A stretch of DNA of 64,000 nt from an uncultured Pseudoflavonifractor sp. (GCA_947644625.1 CANRZY010000001.1:1-64000); one strand, 5' to 3'. Positions 6,919-14,918 are shown, counted from the stretch's first letter. Translations and numbers: made by a program. Notes: generated from the letters alone by a model not told the origin.

Positions 6919-9174
6919 ATGAAAAAAAGGCTCACCGCCCTGGCCCTGGCCTGCACCATGGTCCTGGGCACCACAGCTCTGGCCGTGGGAGGGTCCAAGA
7001 CCATCTCTGTTACCCCCATGGACATGACCATCAACGGCCAGGCCGTCACCCCCACCAAGACCAACGGAGAACCCGCTGAGGTCTTTGCCTACGACGGCGC
7101 TACTTACGTGCCCCTTCGCTATCTCAGCGAGCTTCTGGACATTGAGGTAGTATGGGACAAGGACCATCCCAACACCGCTACCCTGGTGAATGTGCCCGGC
7201 TTTACTGGCGGGACCAAGTTTACCGGCACTTCCGTCGGTATGCAGGGTCCCCTCACCGTGGAGCTGACGGTGGCGGATGGTAAGATCACCAACGTGGCCG
7301 TCACCGAGAGCAAGGAGACCGCTTACCTGGCCGATGTGGCCATGGAGCGCATCCCTGCCCAGATGGTGGAGCACCAGACCACCACCGTGGATACCGTTAC
7401 CGGCGCTACCTTCGCCTCCAACGCCATCATGCGGGCTGCCACTGAGGCTGCCAAGGCTGCCGGACTGGACATGAACGCTCTGAACGCCAACGCCTATCAC
7501 GCCCAGCCCGGCAAGGCCGAGACCTGGGACACCGACGTTCTGGTCATCGGCGGCGGCGGAGCCGGCCTCAGCGCCGCTATCTCTGCGGCCCAGAACGGCG
7601 CCAAGGTCACCCTGATCGAGAAGAGCTCCTTCCTGGGCGGCAACACCTTCATGGCTGGCGGCGCCTTCAACGCCGTGGACCCTGAGGCTCAGGCCACCCG
7701 CATTCTCAGCCAGTCCGAGAAGAACACTCTGGACGGCTACCTGAAGCTGACCAAGAAGGACGCCGACCTCCACTTCGACCTGTTCCCCGAATGGGTTCCC
7801 GTTCTGGAGCAGCTCCAGAAGGATATCAAGGCCTTCTACGCCGCCAACAAGGGCAAGACTCCTGAGAAGGATATGCCCGGCTTTGACTCCATCTCCCTGC
7901 ATATGTGGCACATCTACATCGGCGGTCTTCGCCAGATGGCCAACGGCACCTGGACCGCTTCCAACATCGACCTGGCCCGGACCCTGGCTGAGGGCGCTCT
8001 GGACGCCTACGAGTGGACCGGCACCCTGGGTACCGTGAAGACCGCCTCCCGGGCCGGAGCTCCCCTATCCACCGTACTGGGCGCTATGTGGCAGCGGACC
8101 CATACCCATCCCACCAAGGAGACCCGGATCCTGGATCTGAAGAACGCCGCCGAGAAGGAAGGCGTGGTCATTTACACCGAGACCAAGGGCACCGAGCTCA
8201 TTACCAAGAACGGCAAGGTCGTAGGCGCCAAGGCTGAGAAGGCCGACGGCACCCCCATCACCGTCAACACTGCCAAGGGCGTGGTCCTGGCCTGCGGCGG
8301 CTACTGCGCCAACCCCGCCATGGTCAAGGAGTATGACCAGTACTGGGGTGACAACCTGTCCGCCACCACCCTCTCCACCAACGCTGGCACCAATACCGGC
8401 GACGGTATTAAGATGGCCATGGCCATTGGCGCCGACACGGTGGATCTGGGCGTTTCTCAGATGATGCCCTCCTCCTCCCCCCTGAAGGGCACCATGACTG
8501 ACGGCATTTGGGCCGACGCTGCGGAGCAGCTGTGGATCGGCGCCGACGGCAAACGTTTCGTGGACGAGTACGCCGAGCGCGACGTGCTGGCCAAGGCCTC
8601 CATGGAGCAGCCCGACGGCATCTTCTATATCATCTACGCCGGCAGCGCCATGCGGGAAGGCAAGGATAAGTGCCAGGGCACCAGCTACACTGCCGGCGGC
8701 ATGGGCGGCACCGTCCAGGCCATGGTCGAAGGCGGCCACATCTGGTACGGCAAAGACCTGAAGGAGTTGGCCGAGGCCACCAAGACTCCCGCCGGCGGCG
8801 CCACCTCCTCCTTCACCGAGGAGCAGCTGCGCTCCGTGATTGAGCAGTACAACAGCTATGTGGAGAATCAAAACGATCCTGACTTCCACAAGGGTAACCT
8901 GAAGGGCTACATCGACCTGGAGTACATTGAGAGCCACGACGACGTGGGCATCTGCATCAGCCCCCGGAAGGCCTCTTTGCACCACACCATGGGCGGCGTG
9001 AAGATCAACACCGAGGCCGAGGTCATTGACACCAATGGCAAGGCCATCTCCGGCCTGTGGGCCGCGGGCGAGGTCGCTGGCGGCGTCCACGCGGGCAACC
9101 GTCTGGGCGGCAACGCCATCGCCGATATCTTCACCTTCGGCCAGATCGCTGGCAAGAGCGCTGCCGGCAAGTAA
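6919..9174 (+). CDS. secreted FMN/FAD-dependent reductase 2, fumarate/urocanate-reductase-like
   Basis: A 751-residue exported flavoprotein; the ATG at 6919 follows AAAGGAGAGAAATCGT. Order of parts: signal peptide (1-22), stalk domain (27-95), one FMN-binding domain with covalent-FMN motif DTVTGAT (158-164), then the FAD_binding_2 reductase (GGGGAG at 211). The active-site signature of the fumarate reductase family is present: an Arg in DEYAERDVLAKA (proton-donor position), HHTMGG, and AGNRLGGNAI. It probably reduces an enoate-type acceptor such as fumarate, urocanate or a cinnamate-like acid. The substrate cannot be told from sequence. The operator upstream matches that of reductase 1, so both are likely co-activated. 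Electrons would come from membrane flavin carriers encoded elsewhere. Confidence 0.92.
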   Translation: MKKRLTALALACTMVLGTTALAVGGSKTISVTPMDMTINGQAVTPTKTNGEPAEVFAYDGATYVPLRYLSELLDIEVVWDKDHPNTATLVNVPGFTGGTKFTGTSVGMQGPLTVELTVADGKITNVAVTESKETAYLADVAMERIPAQMVEHQTTTVDTVTGATFASNAIMRAATEAAKAAGLDMNALNANAYHAQPGKAETWDTDVLVIGGGGAGLSAAISAAQNGAKVTLIEKSSFLGGNTFMAGGAFNAVDPEAQATRILSQSEKNTLDGYLKLTKKDADLHFDLFPEWVPVLEQLQKDIKAFYAANKGKTPEKDMPGFDSISLHMWHIYIGGLRQMANGTWTASNIDLARTLAEGALDAYEWTGTLGTVKTASRAGAPLSTVLGAMWQRTHTHPTKETRILDLKNAAEKEGVVIYTETKGTELITKNGKVVGAKAEKADGTPITVNTAKGVVLACGGYCANPAMVKEYDQYWGDNLSATTLSTNAGTNTGDGIKMAMAIGADTVDLGVSQMMPSSSPLKGTMTDGIWADAAEQLWIGADGKRFVDEYAERDVLAKASMEQPDGIFYIIYAGSAMREGKDKCQGTSYTAGGMGGTVQAMVEGGHIWYGKDLKELAEATKTPAGGATSSFTEEQLRSVIEQYNSYVENQNDPDFHKGNLKGYIDLEYIESHDDVGICISPRKASLHHTMGGVKINTEAEVIDTNGKAISGLWAAGEVAGGVHAGNRLGGNAIADIFTFGQIAGKSAAGK

Positions 9175-9196
9175 TCGCGTACCACCTCCTTACCAT

Positions 9197-9244
9197 AGCC
9201 AACGGGCCCGGCGGGATGATCCCGCCGGGCCCGTTGGCTTTTTA
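9197..9244 (+). terminator. terminator of flavoprotein 2
   Basis: AGCCAACGGGCCCGGCGGG pairs with its complement across a five-base loop (ATGAT), then TTTTTA. Very strong hairpin. Confidence 0.9.
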
Positions 9245-9254
9245 TGAGAATAAT

Positions 9255-9282
9255 GTAGGGGAGGGGCAAGCCCCTCCCCTAC
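9255..9282. repeat. GTAGGGG...CCCCTAC palindromic element, short copy
   Basis: Perfect inverted repeat GTAGGGGAGGGG-CAAG-CCCCTCCCCTAC. The same terminal heptamer bounds further hairpin elements at 9340, 37863 and near 48081. Confidence 0.75.
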
Positions 9283-9339
9283 GGGCCTGTTCTCCGATTT
9301 ATAGTGAAGGGCCCTGTCAGGCTCCAAACAGGTCAGGAC

Positions 9340-9439
9340 GTAGGGGATCCTAAGCCCTCCGACTCCGCAAAACAGCCGCCGGGGCAAAGGGCATGCCCCT
9401 CTGGCTGTTTCGCTCCGCTCCGGTCTTAGCCTCCCCTAC
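9340..9439. repeat. GTAGGGG...CCCCTAC palindromic element, 100-base copy
   Basis: Starts GTAGGGGATCCTAAG and ends CTTAGCCTCCCCTAC. Inner arms AACAGCC/GGCTGTT and GGGGCA/TGCCCC also pair, giving one long imperfect hairpin. No ORF is supported. Looks like a small non-coding mobile-type element. Confidence 0.65.
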
Positions 9440-9458
9440 TGACCTGTTCTCCACCCTT

Positions 9459-10316
9459 CTACGCCAGCAGGTCAGGACCGGGCAGGTCCATCTCCCGCTT
9501 TCTCCCCGCAGAGAGAGCCAGCTTGGCGCTGAGGGTCTCCCGATCCCCGGAGGCGATCACGTCCCGATACCCCTTCAAATGCTCCACCAGGGTATCCAGA
9601 CATGTGGTAAGAGCCGGGGCGTTCAGGGAAAACAATTGGGTCCAAAGCTCCACATCCAGTGCCGCAACGCGGGTACAGCCCCGGAAGGAGCTTCCCTCAA
9701 AGCCCCGGCAGGTAAAGAGGTTCTCATCATCGCAGACGCTGACGGCAATGATGTGCATCATTTGGCTGGTATAAGCCAAAATCGCGTCGTGCTTTTCCGG
9801 GGTGGTCTTCACCACATCCCGGCAGCCTATATGTTCCGCCATACGCTCCATCAGGGCAATATGCTCCGCTGTACTGGTCTCCCGGGGCGTAAGGATCAGA
9901 TGGGAATGCCGGAACATCTCGGCAAAGGCGTGTTCGATCCCGGAAAATTCCGTACCCGCCATGGGGTGGCAGCCAATAAAGTCCACCTCCCTGGGAAGGC
10001 ATTCCGCCCCAGCCATGATGGCCGACTTGACCCCGCACACATCGGTGACCAGACTTCCCGGCTTAAATTCCTCCCTGTGCTCCCGAAGAAACGCCACGAT
10101 CCCGTCAGGATCCATACACAGCACGGTCACATCGGCCTGGGGAAGCGCGTCCTCCAGTTCCAACGTAGCCCGGTCTCCTACCCCGTGGGCGTTGGCATAG
10201 TCCACCGTAGCCTTCCGCCGGGCCGCGCCGACGATCTCGTAATCCTCAAATCCTTTAAGGGCCATGGCAAGAGAACCACCGATCAGGCCCAGGCCCACAA
10301 CAAGGATCTTCTTCAT
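9459..10316 (-). CDS. tyrA: prephenate dehydrogenase
   Basis: 285 residues; converts prephenate to 4-hydroxyphenylpyruvate with NAD(P), the committed tyrosine step in the cytoplasm. The N-terminus MKKILVVGLGLIGGS is the dinucleotide-binding Rossmann motif. IGCHPMAGTEFSG is the conserved substrate-site region of the family, with the catalytic His. Length suits a monofunctional enzyme without a C-terminal ACT domain. It starts 4 bases after the stop codon of the DAHP synthase gene, so both are translated from one mRNA. The pair therefore comes under the tyrosine-rich leader upstream. No terminator is obvious after it; the palindromic repeats lie just downstream. Confidence 0.94.
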   Translation of the reverse strand: MKKILVVGLGLIGGSLAMALKGFEDYEIVGAARRKATVDYANAHGVGDRATLELEDALPQADVTVLCMDPDGIVAFLREHREEFKPGSLVTDVCGVKSAIMAGAECLPREVDFIGCHPMAGTEFSGIEHAFAEMFRHSHLILTPRETSTAEHIALMERMAEHIGCRDVVKTTPEKHDAILAYTSQMMHIIAVSVCDDENLFTCRGFEGSSFRGCTRVAALDVELWTQLFSLNAPALTTCLDTLVEHLKGYRDVIASGDRETLSAKLALSAGRKREMDLPGPDLLA

Positions 10317-10320
10317 TTTC

Positions 10321-11337
10321 TTACACCTCTCTCCCCACGCACCCGGCCACCGTGGCCGCCTTTTCCATCAAGGCCTGGAACTGCTCCGGCGTAATGGACT
10401 GCTGGCCGTCGCACAGGGCATGGATGGGATCGTTATGGACCTCGATGATGAGGCCGTCGCACCCTGCGGCGATGGCGGCCAGGCTCATGCGCTCCACCAT
10501 CCAGGCCTGACCGCTGGCGTGGGAGGGATCCACCATAACGGGAAGATGGCTCTGCCGCTTCACCGCCAGCACTGCGGACAGGTCCAGGGTATTCCGGGTA
10601 AATGTTTCAAAGGTACGGATGCCCCGTTCACAGAGGATCACATTGGGGTTGCCTCCCGCCAGAATATATTCCGCCGACATCAGCCATTCCTCGATGGTAG
10701 AGGAAAGCCCCCGTTTCAGAAGAATGGGCTTATTTGTCTTGCCCAAGCGCTTCAAAAGGTCAAAATTCTGCATATTCCGGGCCCCTACCTGGATCACATC
10801 CACATGCTCGGCAAAGTAGTCTACATCGTCGGTATTCATGATCTCCGTGACCACAGGAAGGCCGGTGGCCGCCCTGGCCTTCTCCAACAGCTCCAACCCG
10901 TCGTAGCCCATGCCCTGGAAAGCATAGGGACTGGTCCGGGGCTTGAAGGCCCCGCCCCGGAGGACCTGAGCTCCCGTCTCCTTCACCACTTCAGCAATGC
11001 CGGTGATCTGCGCCTCGCTCTCTACCGAGCAGGGCCCTGCCGCCACCAGCAGCTTCTTCCCCCCCACGGTAACCCCAGGGGCCAGCTCCACCACCGTATC
11101 GTCGGGATGGTACTTCCGGTTGGCCTTCTTATAGGGCTCGCTGACCCGCATGACCCGTTCTACCCCAGGCAGGGATTCCATCTTTTCGGTATCGATCCCG
11201 GCGGCGTTGCCCTCAGCGCCCAAAATGGTGGTCTCGGAACCCTTGGAGATCATCACCTTCACGCCGCCCTTTTCCATCTCCAGGATGGCGTGGTCCAGCT
11301 CCTCGCGGGTAAAACCCGGCTTCATAATAACAACCAT
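10321..11337 (-). CDS. aroF: 3-deoxy-7-phosphoheptulonate (DAHP) synthase, AroA-beta/KDO8P-like type with N-terminal regulatory domain
   Basis: 338 residues; condenses phosphoenolpyruvate and erythrose 4-phosphate, the first step of the shikimate pathway. Residues 1-70 form a small ferredoxin-like domain (GFTREELDHAILEMEKGGVKV), as in Thermotoga-type enzymes where it mediates tyrosine or phenylalanine feedback. The catalytic barrel follows, with AAGPCSVES, LRGGAFKPRTSPYAFQG, LLKRG and VMVDPSHASG. First gene of the aroF-tyrA operon. Its SD is GGGGAGAG. The 160-base leader contains a tyrosine-rich peptide and terminator, so the enzyme is probably controlled both by transcription attenuation and allosterically. 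The symbol is by family; aroG or aroA are also used. Confidence 0.93.
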   Translation of the reverse strand: MVVIMKPGFTREELDHAILEMEKGGVKVMISKGSETTILGAEGNAAGIDTEKMESLPGVERVMRVSEPYKKANRKYHPDDTVVELAPGVTVGGKKLLVAAGPCSVESEAQITGIAEVVKETGAQVLRGGAFKPRTSPYAFQGMGYDGLELLEKARAATGLPVVTEIMNTDDVDYFAEHVDVIQVGARNMQNFDLLKRLGKTNKPILLKRGLSSTIEEWLMSAEYILAGGNPNVILCERGIRTFETFTRNTLDLSAVLAVKRQSHLPVMVDPSHASGQAWMVERMSLAAIAAGCDGLIIEVHNDPIHALCDGQQSITPEQFQALMEKAATVAGCVGREV

Positions 11338-11362
11338 ACTTCTCTCCCCTTTCCAGAATTCA

Positions 11363-11399
11363 CAAAAAAACGCGGCCGCCCATTTCGGGCTGCCGCGTT
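11363..11399 (-). terminator. attenuator terminator upstream of aroF-tyrA
   Basis: On the minus strand AACGCGGC-AGCCC pairs with GGGC-GGCCGCGTT and is followed by TTTTT. Its 5' arm (CGGCAG) can instead pair with CTGCCG about 20 bases upstream, giving a mutually exclusive antiterminator. Confidence 0.85.
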
Positions 11400-11431
11400 A
11401 TACCACTGTCTCGGCAGGTCCATTTTGGGCA

Positions 11432-11497
11432 TTACAAAAGGCCGCTATTGCGATCATAGCGGTAATAGGAGTAATACCCATGATTTTGCTTTCCCAT
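11432..11497 (-). CDS. tyrosine-rich leader peptide of the aroF-tyrA attenuator
   Basis: A 21-codon ORF too short for the ORF track: ATG, then MGKQNH, the tyrosine cluster GYYSYYRY, then DRNSGLL and TAA. Five of seven consecutive codons (8-14) are Tyr. AGGTG lies six bases before the ATG. It sits between a good promoter and an intrinsic terminator, directly upstream of the genes for tyrosine synthesis. This is the textbook arrangement of ribosome-mediated attenuation: stalling at Tyr codons frees GGACCUGCCG to form the antiterminator. The regulatory role is inferred; the ORF, codon bias and RNA arms are seen directly. Confidence 0.85.
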   Translation of the reverse strand: MGKQNHGYYSYYRYDRNSGLL

Positions 11498-11521
11498 TTT
11501 CTGCACCTACTTTCCAAGGAT

Positions 11522-11550
11522 ACTTTAGCACTTTTTGGTGTGAAAGTCAA
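11522..11550 (-). promoter_or_regulatory. promoter of the aroF-tyrA operon
   Basis: TTGACT, 17 bp, TAAAGT on the minus strand, 25 bases before the leader-peptide ATG. It lies back to back with the Rrf2 promoter. Confidence 0.75.
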
Positions 11551-11562
11551 GGGGGAAATTTC

Positions 11563-11590
11563 TTGAATTTTCAGAGAATTATGATATGAT
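11563..11590 (+). promoter_or_regulatory. promoter of the Rrf2 regulator
   Basis: TTGAAT, 16 bp, TATGAT, about 46 bases before the start codon. AAGGAGG precedes the ATG. Confidence 0.65.
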
Positions 11591-11636
11591 ATAGAAAACC
11601 GATATCTTTACTCTGTTTTATAAGGAGGCTTATCCC

Positions 11637-12059
11637 ATGAAGATCTCTACCCGTGGACGCTATGCCCTCCGGCTCATGCTGGATATTGCCCTTACCGGTG
11701 GGGATGGCCCCGTTTCCCTTCGGGATGTGGCCCAGCGGCAGGACATCTCGGATAAATACCTGGAACAGATCATTACTCCCCTGGGCCGGGCGGGGCTGGT
11801 CCGCAGCGTTCGGGGTGCGGGAGGCGGCTACCTGCTGACAAGAATGCCGGAGGAATATACCGTGGGGGAGATCCTTCGGGTCCTGGAGGGCAGCCTGGTC
11901 CCCGTCAGCTGCGCCGAAGCCAAGGGCTGCTGCGGCCGGGCAGAGCAGTGCGTGACCCAGGAGATCTGGGAGGAGATCGGGGCGGCGGTATCCTCGGTGG
12001 TGGATCATATCACCCTGGCGGACCTGGTGGATCGGTACCATAAAAAGCAGGAAAGCTGA
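11637..12059 (+). CDS. Rrf2-family transcriptional regulator (IscR/CymR-like)
   Basis: 140 residues. MKISTRGRYALRLMLDIA and the winged helix with VSLRDVAQRQDISDKYLEQI are typical of Rrf2 proteins. A Cys cluster at about residues 92-105 (CAEAKGCCGRAEQC) sits where IscR/NsrR/RsrR ligate an iron-sulfur cluster, so a redox or Fe-S-sensing form is likely; CymR-type cysteine regulators lack such a cluster. No isc, suf or cysteine genes lie next to it, so the target is unknown. It is transcribed alone, divergently from aroF-tyrA. Confidence 0.9.
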   Translation: MKISTRGRYALRLMLDIALTGGDGPVSLRDVAQRQDISDKYLEQIITPLGRAGLVRSVRGAGGGYLLTRMPEEYTVGEILRVLEGSLVPVSCAEAKGCCGRAEQCVTQEIWEEIGAAVSSVVDHITLADLVDRYHKKQES

Positions 12060-12228
12060 TCCTCCAGGCAAAGGCTGAGCAGGATAGTCCCTGTCTGCGG
12101 GAAGGTATCCTCTTTGGCCACGGCTTTTCCGTTCACGGTAACGGCGCCGTCAAAGAGCGGGATCTCCGTCTTACTCTCCGCCCTCCTTTTGCAAATTCCC
12201 GTTTATTCTTCCCCCCTTTTCCCAAACC

Positions 12229-12263
12229 AAAAGCCCCGGCTCTCTATGAGAGCCGGGGCTTTT
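12229..12263 (-). terminator. terminator of the GlcNAc PTS operon
   Basis: AAAAGCCCCGGCTCTC and GAGAGCCGGGGCTTTT form a near-perfect hairpin with T-runs on both strands. It lies 51 bases past the nagE stop and could also serve the Rrf2 gene. Confidence 0.85.
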
Positions 12264-12313
12264 GCCTGTGCTGTACTTGCCAAGCGTGGGCCGCAGGGCA
12301 GGCGAGGGTAAGA

Positions 12314-13825
12314 TCAGATCATCTTCTTCATCTCGTCATAGACGAACTGGACCTTGGGTCCAACAATCACCTGAACAGCAGTCTTGCTGGGACGGATGAT
12401 GCCGGAGATGCCGGAGGACTTGATCTTCTTCTCGTCTACCAGCAGATTGTCCTTGACCTCCAGACGCAGCCGGGTAATGCAGTGGTCAAGCTCAGTCACG
12501 TTGGCCTTGCCGCCCAGACCTTCAAGAATGATCTTGGCCATGGCGGTGTAGTCGTTGTTGGCAAGCTCGATCTTCATCTCGCCGTCCTGGTCGTCGTCCT
12601 CACGGCCGGGGGTCTTCAGATCCCACTTCTTGATGGCGATATCAAAGACCAGGAAGAAGATGATAAAGGCCGCGATGCCCAGAGGAATAATGAGCCAGGT
12701 CTTGGCATGAGCCGGCAGGGAGGCGGAGAACAGCAGGTCGGTGGCGCCGGCGGAGAAGGAGAAGCCCGCCCGGAAGCCCAGGGCTACGGTAATCATAGCA
12801 AAAATAGCATAGAGCAGGGAGTAGACTACATACAGGGGGAAAGCCAGGAACATGAAAGCAAACTCAAAGGGTTCGGTAACGCCGCAGATAAAGGCACAGA
12901 TAGCGGCGGAGCCCACAATGCCCATGGCATACTTCTTCTTATCACTCTTGGCGTTCTTGATCATAGCCAGGGCAGCGCCGGGAATACCGAGCATCATGGA
13001 GGGGAAGAAGCCAGACATGTACTGACCAACAGACCAAGAAATGTTCTTGCCCATCAGTTCCCGAGTGATGATGCCGCTTTCGCCGCCCCAGTAAGCGCCC
13101 AGGTCACCCAGACCAATGGTATCAAACCAGAACACATTGTTTACCGCGTGGTGGAGGCCGGTGGGAATCAGCAACCGGTTCAGGAAGGTATAAATGCCAA
13201 CACCCACAACATCCAAATTAGCAATGGCAGAGCCGAGGGTTACCAAAACGCTGAAGATAACGGGCCACACGAACAGCAGGATGGCAGAAGTAAGAATGGA
13301 GACCACGCCAGTGACAATGGCCACGCTCCGCTTACCAGAGAAGAAAGCCAGGAAGTCGGGCAGCTTGGTACTCTTAAACTTGTTGTAGCAAGCGGAGCCG
13401 ATAATACCAGCCAGAATGCCAATGAAGGGATTGGCAATTTTGGAGTAAGCCACAGCCCAAGTTTCGTTGGAAGCCAGTCCGGGGGCATAATCACCAGCAG
13501 CGCTAACAAGAGTAGTGATCATCAGCCAGGACACCAGGGCGGCTACGCCGCCGGTACCATCATTGTCCTTGGAAAGGCCAACACCCACACCGATGGCAAA
13601 GAGGATTGCCATGTTGTCGATGATAGCACCACCAGCCTTGATCAGGAAAAAGCCGACAGAGTAAGGTATACCAGAAGTAGCATACCCCAAGCCTTCGGCC
13701 ACACTGGCACCCATCATGTAAGCGGGGCAGAGCAAATAGCCAATGCCCATCAGGATACCGCAGATGGGGAGCACGGCGACAGGCAGCATCAGCGCCTTGC
13801 CGAGCTTTTGAAGCTTTTTCATCAT
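12314..13825 (-). CDS. nagE: PTS N-acetylglucosamine (glucose-family) transporter subunit IIBC
   Basis: 503 residues. The EIIC membrane domain comes first (about 1-400, starting LGKALMLPVAVLPICGIL), then a linker and the EIIB domain (about 430-503) with the phosphocysteine motif DHCITRLRLEV. It imports and phosphorylates N-acetylglucosamine using phosphate passed from EI, HPr and EIIA. All three are encoded in the same cluster, together with nagA and nagB, which makes GlcNAc the likely substrate. Start chosen at the first of two adjacent ATGs after GAGGAGGAAAATTACATT. The EIIA domain is absent, as expected given the separate EIIA gene. Glucose cannot be excluded. Confidence 0.9.
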   Translation of the reverse strand: MMKKLQKLGKALMLPVAVLPICGILMGIGYLLCPAYMMGASVAEGLGYATSGIPYSVGFFLIKAGGAIIDNMAILFAIGVGVGLSKDNDGTGGVAALVSWLMITTLVSAAGDYAPGLASNETWAVAYSKIANPFIGILAGIIGSACYNKFKSTKLPDFLAFFSGKRSVAIVTGVVSILTSAILLFVWPVIFSVLVTLGSAIANLDVVGVGIYTFLNRLLIPTGLHHAVNNVFWFDTIGLGDLGAYWGGESGIITRELMGKNISWSVGQYMSGFFPSMMLGIPGAALAMIKNAKSDKKKYAMGIVGSAAICAFICGVTEPFEFAFMFLAFPLYVVYSLLYAIFAMITVALGFRAGFSFSAGATDLLFSASLPAHAKTWLIIPLGIAAFIIFFLVFDIAIKKWDLKTPGREDDDQDGEMKIELANNDYTAMAKIILEGLGGKANVTELDHCITRLRLEVKDNLLVDEKKIKSSGISGIIRPSKTAVQVIVGPKVQFVYDEMKKMI

Positions 13826-13923
13826 AATGTAATTTTCCTCCTCACAAAATCTCTCACACATGTTTTGGAGCCTATCTTATCCAAAAGCCGCCGGCCCACA
13901 GCGGCAAAGGATACAAAGAACAT

Positions 13924-13965
13924 CCGGAGAAATTTCTCCGGTTCGAGACAGCCCAAGGCTGTCTC
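13924..13965. other. two consecutive perfect hairpins between ptsH and nagE
   Basis: CCGGAGAAATTTCTCCGG (13924-13941) is a perfect palindrome. GAGACAGCC-CAA-GGCTGTCTC (13945-13965) is a perfect inverted repeat. They fill a 185-base intercistronic gap without T-runs, so mRNA processing or stability control is more likely than termination. Confidence 0.6.
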
Positions 13966-14009
13966 AATGACGGTTTGCTCCCGGCCTGAAGGGTGGGAGC
14001 CACAGGACG

Positions 14010-14267
14010 TCAAAGGTTTTCCTTCAGAAAGGTTTCCATCCCGGAGGCAGCTTCCTCCTCACGGTCACCTTCACAGGTAACGGTGATCTCCATCCCCGCT
14101 TTCGCTGCCAGGCGCATGATGGACATCAGACGCTTGGCATCGGCAGCGCCGGAGGGAGCCGTAATGGTGATTTGGCAGGGATAGGCCATGGCGGCCTTGG
14201 CCAGCATCCCGGCGGGCCTGGCATGGAGGCCCATGGGATCCTGGATCACGTGGGTAAAACTTTTCAT
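14010..14267 (-). CDS. HPr-family phosphocarrier protein
   Basis: 85 residues. It relays phosphate from EI to EIIA. The active-site His15 lies in DPMGLHARPAG. The track ORF starts earlier, but MKSFTHVIQD at 14267 is the normal HPr start. The usual Ser46 region reads DAKRLMSIMRL: by alignment position 46 is Arg, so the HPr kinase site used for carbon catabolite repression in Firmicutes seems to be missing. It sits between crr and nagE in one operon, so it may be a PTS-dedicated HPr, with another copy serving global control. Confidence 0.9.
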   Translation of the reverse strand: MKSFTHVIQDPMGLHARPAGMLAKAAMAYPCQITITAPSGAADAKRLMSIMRLAAKAGMEITVTCEGDREEEAASGMETFLKENL

Positions 14268-14313
14268 GGAAGACACCTCTTTTTGCCGTATAAGGCAAGA
14301 AATGGGGGAAGCC

Positions 14314-14835
14314 TTATTTCTCCAGCTCCAGGACCAAATCGCCGGGGACAACATCCTTACCTACATGGGATTGGATAGAAGAATAGTCGTCGCTGTTGCA
14401 GATGACCACAGGAGTGATCACATCATACCCCTCGGCGGCAATGGCTTCAAAGTCAAACTCAATGAGAAGCTGACCCTTTTTTACCTTGTCGCCGTTATGG
14501 GCGTGAATGGTGTAATGCTTTCCCTTCAGCTCCACCGTATCCAATCCCACGTGAATAAGAATCTCAGCGCCATCGTCGGAGACCAAGCTCACCGCGTGGC
14601 CGGTCTCGAACATCATGTCTACCTTACCGTCACAGGGGGATAGGACCTTTCCCTCCGTGGGCTTGACGGCGATACCTTTGCCAAGGATCTCCTGGCCAAA
14701 GGTGGGATCGCTGACCTCAGAAATGGGAACGGCCTGCCCGGCTACCGGGGCAAAGACCTGGATGGGACCAGCGCTTTTGGCAGAAGACTGAGGATCGTCG
14801 GAGCTCTGACCGAAAAGCTTTTGAAAAAAGCCCAT
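14314..14835 (-). CDS. crr: PTS glucose/GlcNAc-family EIIA component
   Basis: 173 residues. A Crr-type EIIA that takes phosphate from HPr and gives it to EIIB. Family motifs: FAPVAGQAVPISEVSDPTFG, then FETGHAVSL and GAEILIHVGLDTVEL, the latter holding the phosphorylated His. Start chosen at 14835, at proper distance from AAAGGA; an ATG three codons earlier abuts the ribosome site. The N-terminus MGFFQKLFG is the amphipathic type. First gene of the crr-ptsH-nagE operon with its own promoter. It may also serve the second PTS in this window, whose EIIBC lacks an EIIA. Confidence 0.92.
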   Translation of the reverse strand: MGFFQKLFGQSSDDPQSSAKSAGPIQVFAPVAGQAVPISEVSDPTFGQEILGKGIAVKPTEGKVLSPCDGKVDMMFETGHAVSLVSDDGAEILIHVGLDTVELKGKHYTIHAHNGDKVKKGQLLIEFDFEAIAAEGYDVITPVVICNSDDYSSIQSHVGKDVVPGDLVLELEK

Positions 14836-14889
14836 GGGAATCATTCCTTTCTGCTTTGTTCAGAATAAAACACAATCGATTCTATGCTA

Positions 14890-14918
14890 ACTATAACAGG
14901 ATTTATTCAAATTGTCAA
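14890..14918 (-). promoter_or_regulatory. promoter of crr-ptsH-nagE
   Basis: Consensus-like TTGACA, 17 bp, TATAGT on the minus strand, in an AT-rich gap just after nagA. Confidence 0.8.

Noticed and set aside
9240-9460. CRISPR-like array
   Set aside because: The repeats are palindromic hairpins of unequal length without regularly spaced direct repeats, and no cas gene is present.
11338-11520. T-box riboswitch before aroF
   Set aside because: No AGGGUGGNACCGCG T-box sequence or stem I pattern is visible; the region is too short for a standard T-box.
12482-14080. 532-codon plus-strand ORF opposite nagE
   Set aside because: Antisense shadow; the nagE protein carries EIIC and EIIB motifs.
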